DNA of 64,000 nucleotides from DATBQN01 sp963799925 (GTDB taxonomy: Bacteria; Acidobacteriota; Thermoanaerobaculia; Multivoradales; UBA5704): assembly GCA_963799925.1 (NCBI GenBank), contig CAWCYZ010000002.1:1488001-1552000 (forward strand). Direction: 5' to 3'. Within the stretch, counting starts at the first letter, position 1, and every line of letters begins with the position of its first letter. Positions 55,881 through 64,000 of the stretch are shown piece after piece. Below the pieces are notes generated by a model, which had not been told where the DNA came from, searched no databases, and saw only the letters and a program-made list of their open reading frames with translations. Position numbers and translations under genes: made by a program.

Positions 55881-56534
55881 TCACGCCGGGAACCGCTTCG
55901 CCAGCCAGGCCGCCAGCTCTTCGGGGTGATACCCGAACGGCCCCGGCTCGCCCTTGTAGGCGATGCGGCCGTCGGTCTCGACGACGTAGAGGCGCTCGGG
56001 CCAGCCGGAGTAGAGCGCCTCGGCGTGGTTGTCCATGCCGTCGATGGCGAGCGGCAGGCCGTAGTGGAAGCGCTTCACGAAGTCGTTGGCGATGGCGAGG
56101 CGCGCGGCCATCGTCTTCGGCTGCGGGTAGCAGACGTTCTGCTGGTCGTTCTCGTCCATCCGCCACTCGTCGAGCGGATGGGCTTCCTTGATGTAGACGG
56201 TCAGGAACTCGGCGCGGTCGCCGTACTGCCGGTGGAGCTTCTCCATGCGCTCGACCGAGCGCCGGAACGGCGGTCAGGTGTAGCTGCCGAAGACGAGGAC
56301 CAGCGGCTTCGCCCGCCAGTGGTCGCGCAAGGCGACGGACGACGTGCCGTCGAGCGCGGTCAGCGTGGCGTCGGGGGCGCTCTCGCCCACTTTGAGCTGG
56401 CCCGTGTGCCGCTGGTCGTAGCGCAGCATGCCGAAGGCGTCGTGGGGACCCATCATCACGACGAAGAAGCCGATGTAGCCGACGACGGCCAGGACGGCGA
56501 GGGCGGCGACGCCCAGGACGATCTTGCGCAACAT
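55881..56534 (-). CDS. Iodothyronine deiodinase-like selenoprotein (UGA = Sec)
   Basis: Two apparent ORFs (56534-56274 and the downstream part to 55881) are in the same frame, separated only by TGA at 56276-56274. Reading it as selenocysteine gives a 217-residue protein: a transmembrane anchor (IVLGVAALAVLAVVGYIGFFVV), a thioredoxin-like strand LVLVFGSYT, Sec87, then PPFRRSVERMEKLHRQYGD, FLTVYIKEAHPLDEW and ERLYVVETDGRIAYKG. These match type 1 deiodinase (FGSCT-U-PPF, YIEEAHPSDGW, ERLYVI). A SECIS-like hairpin follows the UGA. In bacteria the role is unknown; a thioredoxin-fold peroxidase or dehalogenase is plausible. No selA, selB or tRNA-Sec is in the window. Confidence 0.88.
56247..56262 (-). 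promoter_or_regulatory. Candidate bacterial SECIS hairpin
   Basis: On the coding (minus) strand, 11 bases after the UGA, GCGCTC and GAGCGC form a perfect 6-bp stem closed by GGTC. The GGUC apical loop, 18-21 bases past the UGA, resembles the AGGUCU loop of the E. coli fdhF SECIS in sequence and position. It lies within the coding sequence, as bacterial SECIS elements do. Confidence 0.65.
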
Positions 56535-56591
56535 GCTCGAACCTCCCGCGGTACGGTACGGCGTTGGCGGAATTCTAACGCCGGCGGCGGC

Positions 56592-57498
56592 TCAGCGGCG
56601 GGGCTCCCCGCGCCAGAGCGGGATGCGGCCGCGGATGGTGCCGAACCCCATGCGGTCGAAGAGCTCGTCGACCGCTTCGCGGACGGCGCCGTGGTACTCG
56701 AGATCGGCGAGGCCGGCGGCGACCGGGGCGTCTCGGGCGACGGTCGCCAGCTCCTTCGAGAGGAAGGCGAGGTGGCGATGGGTGGCGAGGCGCTCGGCCA
56801 GGCCCGCTCCGCCGCGGACGGTCTTCATCTTCGCCACCTCGGGGAGGCGCCGATAGACGTCTTCGAGATGGCCGAAGTGGGCGAGGAGGGCGGCGGCGGT
56901 CTTCCCGCCGATCCCCGGCACGCCGGGGATGTTGTCGACCGCGTCGCCGGCGAGCCCGAGGAGGTCGGCGACCTGGTCCGGACGCACGCCGAGCTTCGCC
57001 TCGACCTCGGGCGGCGTCAGGCGGAGGCCCTTGCCGAAATCGTAGAGCGACACCCGATCCGAGACGAGCTGCGCCATGTCCTTGTCCGAGGTGATGATGA
57101 CCGCTCCGTGCCCGCCGGCCTCCAGCCGGGCGACGAGGGTGCCGATCAGGTCGTCCGCCTCGTAGAGGTCGTCGATGAAGGTCGCGGCGCCGAGGGCCGC
57201 GGCGACCTCCTCGCAGGCGCGGAGCTGCGCCTCGAGCTCGGGCGGCGGCAGCGCGCGCTGCGCCTTATAGGCGGGGTAGATGCGGTTGCGGAAGCTGGTC
57301 GTCAGGCTACGGTCGAAGGCGACCCCCAGGTGGGTCGGCCGCTCGTCCGCCATCAGCTTCAAGCAGGAAGCTCGCGAAGCCGTAGACGGCTCCCGCCGGC
57401 GCCCCGTCGCGGCTCTTGAGGCTCTCGGGAAGCGAGAAGAAGGCCCGGAAGATGTACGGGCTCGCGTCGACCAGGTGGACGGTGCGCCCGAGCGTCAC
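56592..57498 (-). CDS. 5'-3' exonuclease, PolA N-domain/FlapEN family (frameshifted)
   Basis: The GTG start at 57498 gives MTLGRTVHLVDASPYIFRAFF, the usual opening of the 5'-3' exonuclease domain. The body has THLGVAFD, FRNRIYPAYKAQRALPPPELEAQL, ADDLIGTL, VIITSDKDMAQLV and the helix-3-turn-helix AVDNIPGVPGIGGKTAAALL. The frame changes near 57362 through an extra T (CTGCTT-GAAG for CTGCTGAAG). The metal-binding Asp residues are present. Stand-alone, about 300 residues. It overlaps the acylase stop by GTGA. Confidence 0.85.
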
Positions 57499-60000
57499 GG
57501 CCGCCCCGGCACCAGCGTCAGCTTCGCCACCGGGGCGCCCGGCAGGAAGGGCGTCGGGGCGCCCTTCTCCCAGGCGGCTTCCGAGTCGCTGTAGTGGGGG
57601 GAGAGGGGGTTGCCGCTCTCGCCCGCGGGGAGCTCGAAGATGCCGCTCTCCTCGTGGCCCGGCGCGACGACCAGCCGCTCGGAGGCGCCGAAGCCGGGGC
57701 CCTGGACGCGGGGCATGTTGGAGTCGCCGGGGAGCTGGCGCGGCGGGATGTCGAGGAGGCCCGCGGCGAAGGGGATCGCGGCCGACAGCGGGTGGCGGAT
57801 CGCCGTCGTGTTGCGGCGCCCCCAGGTGAGGCGGGCGAGGTCGCGGCCCGACCTGTGGAGGTCCCGGATCGTCCCGTCGACCGCCGCCAGGAGCTCGGCG
57901 TCCCAGCTCGCGTAACGCCGGTCGAGCAGGTGCGGCGGCCGCTCGGTCACCAGCTTCCAGAGCGGCGCCTCGGTGTGGGGGACGAAGTCGTAGTCGAAGC
58001 GCGGGTCGGCGGCCGCGCAGGGGGCGAGGAGGGGCGCGAAGGCGATCTCCTTCGCCTCGCTGCGGAAGGCGCGGACGATGCGGTAGGCGACCGAGTCGAC
58101 CGAGGCGCGGCCGGTCCAGGTGGTCTCGACGAGGCGCCGGACCTGGGCGCGCTCCGCATGGCCGGCGATCGCCCCCGCGGTGAGCGTGCGGAGGAGCAGG
58201 TCGCGCCAGCGGGAGAGGAAGAGCGCGCGGTCGTCGAGCTGGATCGCCAGCAGATCCCGCGGGGTCGCCCGGTCGAGGCGCATCAGGTCGTCGCGGATCT
58301 GCATCGCGCGCGCCCCCAGGTCATAGTCGCTGTCGCCGAGGAGCGCCAGGTCGGCGCCGCCGGCGACGCGGGCGTTGGCGGTCCACAGCCGGCCGGCGGG
58401 GGGATCGACCACCTTCGGCACCTGGTCCGGCGCGATCCAGCCGTCCCAGCGCCGGCTGCCGTCCGCCCAGGAGGTGGGGAGGCGGCCGTCGAAGCCCACC
58501 CGCCGCGGGATGCGGCCGATCACCGTCCAGGCGATGCGCCCGGAGGCGTCGGCGAGCATCAGGTTCTGGTTCGGGATGCCGGCCTGGTGCGCCACCGCGA
58601 TCGCCTCGTCGACGCTCGCGGCGGTCTCCAGGCCGCGGCTGGCGAGATTCACCGCCTCCTCGCGCTGCGCCGTCCAGGCGTAGGCGCGCGGGCGCCCGGC
58701 GTGATCCTTGTCGACCACCGGACCCCAGATCGTCTCGACGACGTCCTCCATCTGCGGCTTGCCGCCGCGCACGCGGATCGTCTCGGCGTGATGGACGAAC
58801 GGGCGCAGACCCTCCGGGGTGCGATAGAGGTCGGGGCGGCGCGGGTCGACCTCGAGCAGCACGAGGTCGCTCCAGTCGCCCTCGGTGTTGGTGAAGCCCC
58901 AGGCGACGCGGCCGTTCGATCCCACGACCATCGCCGGCACGCCGGGGAGCATCGCGCCGGTCACCCGCCGCTCGGGCGCCCCCGGCGGGCCGTTCTCGGC
59001 GGGCCAGGCGAGCGAGGCGTGGAACCAGGTCGTGGGCAGGCGCAACCCCAGATGCATGTCGTTGGCGAGGAGCGCATGGCCGTCGGCGGTGTGGGCCGCG
59101 GCGACCGCCCAGTTGTTGCTGCCGGGCAGCAGCTCGGCGTCATGGTCCGCGTCCGCGGGCTCGCGGGCGGCGAGCCGCGCCGGGCCGGGAGCTGGCGCCG
59201 CGGCGGCTTCGGGAGCCCGCCGCCGGCCGGCGGCGCAGGTCGAGCACCTCGGGGCCGGGGACCGGCGGCGCCGGGATCGGCCCGCCCTCGAGCGGCGCGT
59301 CCCACTCGCTGCCGCGCGGCGCCAGGAAGTCGAACATCGCGGCCGGCAGGGTGTCGTGCATCACTCCCAGCGCCGACTCGCGCTCCCCGCTGGCATCCTG
59401 GAGCTCGAAGAACATCGCCAGCACCGCGAGCACCGAGTCCTCCGGCTGCCAGGGGCGGGGCTGCGCGCGCAGCAGCAGGTACTCGAAGGGCGGGGCGCCG
59501 AGGGCGGCGAGGCCGCTGTTGACCCCTTGGGTATAGGCGTCCAGCAGCGCGCGGTCGGCGGGCGCGGAGCCGGCGACGACCTTCTCGGCGAGGGCCCGGA
59601 AGCGGTGCAGGCGGTCGGCGCGGTCGACCTCGACCAGCGGCGGACCGAGGAGCTCGGCGAGCTCGCCGGCGCCCCGCCGGCGGAGCAGATCCATCTGGAA
59701 GAAGCGCTCCTGGGCATGGACGAAGCCGGTGGCGCGGGCGACGTCGAGCCGGCTGGCGCCGCGGATCGTCGGCACGCCCTGCGCGTCGCGCTCGACGCTG
59801 ACCGGCGCCGCGAGGCCGGGGAGGGTGCGCTGCCCGGCCTGCTGCGCCAGGCTGGCGGTGAGCCGGGTGCGCAGCCCGACGGCGAGGCCGACCAGGGCGA
59901 CGACGAGGACGATGGCGATCCAGAGGACGACGCGGCCGGCGCGCGAGCGGCGCGCGGCATGGTCGGGAGCGGAGCGGGAGCGGGCGGCGGGATCGGTCAT
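57495..60000 (-). CDS. Penicillin-acylase family Ntn hydrolase (frameshifted)
   Basis: This roughly 835-residue Ntn hydrolase (peptidase S45) is made as a precursor. An N-terminal transmembrane segment (VVLWIAIVLVVALVGLAVGL) is followed by the alpha-chain region (SVERDAQGVPTIRGAS, GFVHAQERFFQMDLLRR). The catalytic Ser follows Gly in LPGSNNWAVAAA, the start of the beta chain, and HALLANDMHL is the usual oxyanion region. The alpha-chain end and beta chain are in different frames; the switch is near 59215. The start is ATG 60000 after GAGGAGGGGACC. Substrates include penicillins and acyl-homoserine lactones in other members; here it is unknown. Confidence 0.88.
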
Positions 60001-60050
60001 GGTCCCCTCCTCGGACGGGCTCCCAAGCATAGCGGATACACTCCCCGCCG

Positions 60051-61868
60051 ATGAGCGACGACGCCTTCCCGGACCTCCGCGCCTTCCTCGACCGGCTGCG
60101 CGCGGACGGCGATCTCGCCGTCGTCGAGGCGCCCGTCGAGGCGCGGCTCGAGGCGGCGGAGATCCACCGCCGGGTGATCGCGGCGGGCGGCCCGGCGCTC
60201 CTCTTCACCCATGTCCGCGGGGCCGACTTCCCGCTGGCGACGAACCTCTACGGCACCGCCCGCCGCGCCGAGCTCGCGTTCGGGCGCCGCCCGCTGCGGC
60301 TGGTGAGGCGCCTGGCCGAGCTCGCCGAGACGCTCCTGCCGCCGACGCCGGCGAAGCTCTGGGGGGCGCGCGACGTGGCGCGCGAGGCGCTCTCGATCGG
60401 CACCGCGCGCCGGCGAAGGGGGCCGGTCGCCGAGGTGGTCACCGGGGACGTCCGCCTCGACCGCTTCCCGGTGTTGACCACCTGGCCCGAGGACGGCGGC
60501 CCCTTCATCACCCTGCCGCTCGTCTACACGGAGCATCCTCAGGGCAGGGGCGGCAATCTCGGGATGTACCGTCTGCAGGTGCACGGCGCCGCGACGACCG
60601 GCATGCACTGGCAGATCGGCAAGGGCGGCGGCTTCCACTACGCCGAGGCCGAGCGGGCCGGCGCTGCGCTGCCGGTGACCGTCCTCCTCGGCGGCCCGCC
60701 GGCGCTGACTCTCGCGGCCATCGCGCCGCTGCCGGAGAACGTCCCGGAGCTGCTCCTCGCCTCGCTCCTCGCCGGCCGCAAGCTCCCCCTCGTCCGCCCG
60801 CCCGGCTTTCCCCACCCGCTCGTCGCCACCGCCGAGATCGCCCTCGCCGGCCGGGTGGCGCCGCGCCTCCGCCGCCCGGAGGGGCCGTTCGGCGACCACT
60901 ACGGGTACTACTCGCTGCGGCACGACTACCCGGTCTTCGAGATCGAGCGGCTGGCCCGCCGGCGCGACGCGATCTACCCGGCGACGGTGGTCGGCAAGCC
61001 GCGCCAGGAGGACTTCTACATCGGCGACCTCCTGCAGGAGCTGCTGTCGCCGCTCTTCCCGCTGGTGATGCCGGCGGTGCGCGATCTGTGGTCCTACGGC
61101 GAGACCGGCTACCACTCGCTCGCCGGCGCGGTGGTGCGCGAGCGCTACCGCCGCGAGGCGATGGGCGCCGCCTTCCGCATCCTCGGCGAGGGGCAGCTCT
61201 CGCTCACCAAGTTCCTCCTCGCGACCGACTCCCCCATCGACCTGAAGGATTTCCGGGCGACGCTCGAGCACATCCTGGCGCGGACCCGCACCGAGACCGA
61301 CCTCTATGTCCTGGCGAACCTCTCGATGGACACCCTGGACTACTCCGGCCCGCGGATCAACGAGGGCTCGAAGGGGGTATGGCTCGGGCTGGGCGAGCCG
61401 GTGCGCGACCTGCCGGGCGCCTTCTCGGCCGCGGCGCTGCCGGCCGGGGTGACCGAGGTGCGGGTCTTCTGCCGCGGCTGCCTCGTCGTCGGCGGCCCGC
61501 GCTACGCCGACGATCCCGGCGCCGCCGGCCGCATCGCGGCGCACCCGGCCTTCGCCGCCTGGACGCTCCTCGTCCTCAGCGACGAGCCGCGCCGCGCCGC
61601 CGCCTCGGCGATCAACTTCCTGTGGACGACCTTCACCCGCTTCGACCCCGCCGCCGACCTCCACGCCGCGTCCGTCGAGGTGACGCAGAACCACCTCGCC
61701 TACCATGCCCCGATCCTGATCGACGCGCGGCTGAAGCCCGGTTTCCCTGCGGAGCTCGCCGCCGACGCCGCAACCGCCGCGACCGTCGGCCGCCGCTGGA
61801 AGGAGTACTTTCCGAGCGGCAAGGTCCAGATGGGCGACGCGGAAGCGGCGCATCTGGACCCCGGCTAG
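60051..61868 (+). CDS. UbiD-family decarboxylase, possibly menaquinone pathway
   Basis: This 605-residue protein belongs to the UbiD family, which decarboxylates aromatic acids with prenylated FMN. Blocks are DLRAFLDRLRADGDL, ITLPLVYTEHPQGRGGNLGMYR, PEGPFGDHYGYYS (metal and catalytic acidic region), DAIYPATVVGKPRQEDFYIGD and ASAINFLWTTFTRFDP. The length and the RFDP/W block resemble the menaquinone-pathway (MqnL-like) members more than E. coli UbiD. With mqnP and mqnE in the same window, a futalosine-pathway role is plausible. A divergent promoter pair with the acylase must lie in the 50-base gap. Confidence 0.85.
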   Translation: MSDDAFPDLRAFLDRLRADGDLAVVEAPVEARLEAAEIHRRVIAAGGPALLFTHVRGADFPLATNLYGTARRAELAFGRRPLRLVRRLAELAETLLPPTPAKLWGARDVAREALSIGTARRRRGPVAEVVTGDVRLDRFPVLTTWPEDGGPFITLPLVYTEHPQGRGGNLGMYRLQVHGAATTGMHWQIGKGGGFHYAEAERAGAALPVTVLLGGPPALTLAAIAPLPENVPELLLASLLAGRKLPLVRPPGFPHPLVATAEIALAGRVAPRLRRPEGPFGDHYGYYSLRHDYPVFEIERLARRRDAIYPATVVGKPRQEDFYIGDLLQELLSPLFPLVMPAVRDLWSYGETGYHSLAGAVVRERYRREAMGAAFRILGEGQLSLTKFLLATDSPIDLKDFRATLEHILARTRTETDLYVLANLSMDTLDYSGPRINEGSKGVWLGLGEPVRDLPGAFSAAALPAGVTEVRVFCRGCLVVGGPRYADDPGAAGRIAAHPAFAAWTLLVLSDEPRRAAASAINFLWTTFTRFDPAADLHAASVEVTQNHLAYHAPILIDARLKPGFPAELAADAATAATVGRRWKEYFPSGKVQMGDAEAAHLDPG

Positions 61869-61899
61869 GAGCCCGAGCGCGCGTAGAATCCGCTCCGCT

Positions 61900-62436
61900 A
61901 TGACCCAGCCCGCCGCGGTTCCCGACCCCAGCCTCGACCCGCGGTCGCCCGCCGCCCGCGGGATCGCCGGCCGGCTGACCAGCCCGTTCCTCCTCCGCCT
62001 GTTCTTCCTGCGGAAGCTGCCGCTGGCGCTCGCCGCCGGGGTGCGGCTGCGGCGCCTCGACGAGACGAGCTGCACGACCTCGGTCCCCTACGGCTGGCGG
62101 TCGACGAACCCCTTTCGCTCGACCTATTTCGCGGCGCTCGCGATGGCGGCGGAGCTCTCGACCGGGGCGCTCGGCATGCTCGCCGTGCGCCTCGCGCCCG
62201 AGCCGGTCGCCCTGCTCATCGTCGGCATGACGGCGAGCTTCGAGAAGAAGGCGACGGCGCTCGCGACCTTCACCTGCGAGGACGGCGGCGAGGTCTTCGC
62301 CGCGGTCGCCCGCACGCTCGCGACCGGGGAGGCGGCGACCGCCGACATGGCGACCGTCGGGCGCCTGGCCGACGGCACCGTCGTCGCGCGCTTCACCTTC
62401 CGCTGGTCGTTCAAGCGGCGGCGCAGGGCCGCCTAG
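61900..62436 (+). CDS. DUF4442 hot-dog thioesterase-like protein
   Basis: This 178-residue protein has the DUF4442 pattern: RRLDETSCTTSVPYGWRSTNPFRSTYFAALAMAAELSTGAL, then ASFEKKATALATFTCEDG and VARFTFRWSFKRR. The family adopts the hot-dog fold of acyl-CoA thioesterases; no substrate is known. It starts 31 bases after the UbiD gene. The TAG stop is in CCTAGCTAGCTAAGCTAGCCC, a small CTAG-rich stretch with stops in all three frames. Confidence 0.78.
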   Translation: MTQPAAVPDPSLDPRSPAARGIAGRLTSPFLLRLFFLRKLPLALAAGVRLRRLDETSCTTSVPYGWRSTNPFRSTYFAALAMAAELSTGALGMLAVRLAPEPVALLIVGMTASFEKKATALATFTCEDGGEVFAAVARTLATGEAATADMATVGRLADGTVVARFTFRWSFKRRRRAA

Positions 62437-62456
62437 CTAGCTAAGCTAGCCCACGC

Positions 62457-63335
62457 ATGTCCCCGCTCGCCCTGGCGCTCCTCGCCGCCGCCGCGTTCCT
62501 CCACATGGGTTGGAACCTGCTGGTCAAGCGGGCGCGGCGGCGGCTGGTCTTCGTCTGGTGGTCGCTGGTCGTGGGGGCGATCGCCTTCCTGCCCCTCCTC
62601 CTCGCCAGCGCGCCCATCCCGGCGCGGGTCTGGCCCTACGCCATGGCCTCGGCGCTCTTCGAGGGGCTCTACTTCGGCAGCCTCGCGGCGGCCTACGGGG
62701 CGGGGGACTTCTCGCTCGTCTATCCGGTCGCGCGCGGCGCGGCGCCGGCCTTTCTCGCCCTCTGGTCGGTGCTCTTCCTCGGGCAGCGCCTCTCGCCGGC
62801 CGGTCTCGCCGGTCTCGCGGCGATCGTCGCCGGGCTCTCGGTGATCGCGAGCGGCGCGGCGGCGCCACGGGCCGAAGGCGGCGGCGCCGGGCCCGGCCCG
62901 CCGGCCTCGCGCGCCGGCCTCGGCCTCGCGCTCCTCACCGCGCTCGCCATCTCCGGCTACTCGGCGATCGACGCCCTGGGCGTGCGCATCCTCCGCCCGG
63001 CCCCCTACACGGCGCTCGTCTTCGTCCTCTCGGCGCTCGTCGCGGCGCCGCTGGTCGTCCAGCGCTACGGCTGGGGCGCCGTCGCCGAGGAGTGGCACGC
63101 GAGCTGGCCGCGGATCGCCGCGGTCGGCTTCCTCTCCGGCGTCGCCTACTCGCTGGTCCTCGCCGCCTACACCCTCGCTCCGGTCGCCTACGTGGGGGCG
63201 GTGCGCGAGGTGAGCGTCGTCCTCGCCGCGCTCGCCGGCTGGCTGTTCCTCGGCGAGGGGTTCGGCGCGCGGCGGACGGCCGGCGCGGTGCTGGTGATGG
63301 CGGGGATCGCGGCGCTCGCGGTCTACGCTCGCTGA
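62457..63335 (+). CDS. EamA/DMT-family transporter
   Basis: This 292-residue protein has ten hydrophobic helices in two EamA repeats. Typical blocks are FLHMGWNLLVKRA, EGLYFGSLAAAYGAGDFSLVYPVARGAAPAFLALWSVLFLGQ (end of repeat 1) and APVAYVGAVREVSVVLAALAGWLFLGEGFGARR (end of repeat 2). These carry small metabolites such as amino acids or nucleotide sugars. A Gly/Pro-rich loop links the halves. The start is ATG 62457, 20 bases after the DUF4442 stop. Confidence 0.88.
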   Translation: MSPLALALLAAAAFLHMGWNLLVKRARRRLVFVWWSLVVGAIAFLPLLLASAPIPARVWPYAMASALFEGLYFGSLAAAYGAGDFSLVYPVARGAAPAFLALWSVLFLGQRLSPAGLAGLAAIVAGLSVIASGAAAPRAEGGGAGPGPPASRAGLGLALLTALAISGYSAIDALGVRILRPAPYTALVFVLSALVAAPLVVQRYGWGAVAEEWHASWPRIAAVGFLSGVAYSLVLAAYTLAPVAYVGAVREVSVVLAALAGWLFLGEGFGARRTAGAVLVMAGIAALAVYAR

Positions 63336-63357
63336 GCGGCCCGCGGCCTGCTGTCCG

Positions 63358-64000
63358 TCACCGTCCCCGCTGCTCCTGCACCTGGCGCATCTGGGTCACG
63401 ACCTCCTGGCCGGCGTAGAACAGCGCCGAGAGCTCGCCCTCGGCCTCGGCTCGCCGAGGGTCTCGCGATCGGTCTCGGTGGTGAAGGTCCCCTGGGGGGT
63501 GAGCACGTAGAACCGCACCCGATCGGGGTCGGGCAGGGGCTGGCTCGTCGTCTTCGCCATCCTGGGGAGCGCCTGCTTGGCGAGGGCCACGAACTCCTTG
63601 GCGGCCTTGCGGACGTTCTCGTGGCCGATGCCGCCCTTCATGCCGCCGCCGGTCTTGTAGTAGAGGCCGGCGTCGCCGTCGGCGAAGCAGGCGAGGGTGA
63701 CGACGGAGTTCGGGATCCCCAGCTCCATCAGGGCGCCGTGGGGGTCGGCCGGCTGGTGGCCGGGCACCGCCGCGAAGCGGGCCGGGCCGGTCTCGAGCGC
63801 CTGGGCGCGCAGGTTCATGTAGACCGTCTCCGGCGAGTCGGCGGACTTCGCCGTGATGCGGTCGACCTCCTCGCGCAGCGCCGCGTCCTTGTCGACCTTG
63901 GGCGCCGGCGGCGCCGCCTGCTGCTTCTTCTTGCGCTGCAGGTAGACGAAGACCCCGATCAGGGCGATCGTCAGGATGAGGATGACGGGATTGATCTGCA
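63358..64000 (-). CDS. Membrane-anchored hypothetical protein, start just outside the window (frameshifted)
   Basis: The window ends inside the start codon: the minus strand begins TG CAG ATC AAT, so an ATG with its A at position 64001 would give MQINPVILILTIALIGVFVYLQRKKK, an N-terminal helix with a basic stop-transfer. The body has LRAQALETGPARF, IPNSVVTLACFADGDAGLYYKTGGGMKGGIG, VRFYVLTPQGTFT. Near 63450 the frame changes; the true end probably reads EGELSALFYAGQEVVTQMRQV to a TGA at 63360-63358. I do not recognise the family. About 214 residues. Confidence 0.6.
   Translation of the reverse strand, partial: ADQSRHPHPDDRPDRGLRLPAAQEEAAGGAAGAQGRQGRGAARGGRPHHGEVRRLAGDGLHEPARPGARDRPGPLRGGARPPAGRPPRRPDGAGDPELRRHPRLLRRRRRRPLLQDRRRHEGRHRPRERPQGRQGVRGPRQAGAPQDGEDDEPAPARPRSGAVLRAHPPGDLHHRDRSRDPRRAEAEGELSALFYAGQEVVTQMRQVQEQRGR

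Overview
The window is very GC-rich (by eye about 70% G+C), with densely packed genes, many 1-4 base stop/start overlaps (ATGA, GTGA, TTGA) and few RNA genes. The gene content suggests an uncultured Acidobacteriota, possibly Thermoanaerobaculia-like. The reasons are futalosine-pathway menaquinone genes, a CSLREA-type beta-helix protein with its characteristic C-terminal domain, an 850-residue OPT transporter, long PIG-L proteins and a deiodinase-like selenoprotein. This assignment is inference; there is no rRNA in the window.

Layout. 1-1.1 kb: DUF433/DUF5615 toxin-antitoxin pair (cut by the edge) and a Fic remnant. 1.1-7.9 kb (+): menaquinone genes (UbiA-type MqnP, MqnE), a deoxynucleoside kinase, a structured leader followed by panB-panC-panD, a PrcB-like lipoprotein and thiG. 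7.9-13.3 kb: aquaporin, small secreted protein, cold-shock protein, then a minus-strand eno-ftsB-membrane glycosyltransferase run. 13.4-19.2 kb: a dispersed inverted-repeat element, a methyltransferase, a Ser-rich lipoprotein, a vanadium haloperoxidase-like protein, a Panacea toxin-antitoxin pair, initiator tRNA-fMet with promoter and terminator, and a small basic-tailed protein. 19.2-32.5 kb (-): P-type ATPase, then a long run of PIG-L deacetylase, glycosyltransferase, and an iron/thiamine-type ABC importer (binding protein, ATPase, fused permease) with an MFS exporter; a VOC protein lies between. 32.6-36.5 kb (+): Tim44-like / TPM / Tim44-like triad. 36.5-41.5 kb: rifampin phosphotransferase facing a Tat-exported tyrosinase with a companion protein; this stretch looks less GC-rich than its surroundings. 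41.7-52.5 kb: CSLREA protein, lipoprotein methyltransferase, speA, cysteine dioxygenase plus sulfite oxidase, recQ, apaG, ATP-dependent ligase, MsrA-like secreted protein. 52.6-64 kb: OPT transporter, second DUF433/DUF5615 pair, deiodinase-like selenoprotein, 5'-3' nuclease, penicillin-acylase family hydrolase, UbiD decarboxylase, DUF4442 protein, EamA transporter and a truncated membrane-anchored protein.

How the genes fit together: MqnP, MqnE and the UbiD-family enzyme fit a futalosine menaquinone route; panB-C-D make pantothenate from ketoisovalerate and aspartate; cysteine dioxygenase and sulfite oxidase flank the sulfite step of cysteine oxidation.

The most notable hidden feature is at 55881-56534. 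Two apparent ORFs are one selenoprotein: an in-frame UGA in a GSYT-U-PPF motif, followed by a SECIS-like hairpin with a GGUC loop, in an iodothyronine-deiodinase-like protein. Separately, about 14 otherwise complete genes carry single-base frameshifts, several clearly in G/C homopolymers. I read these mainly as assembly or base-calling indels and annotate the genes as one CDS each.
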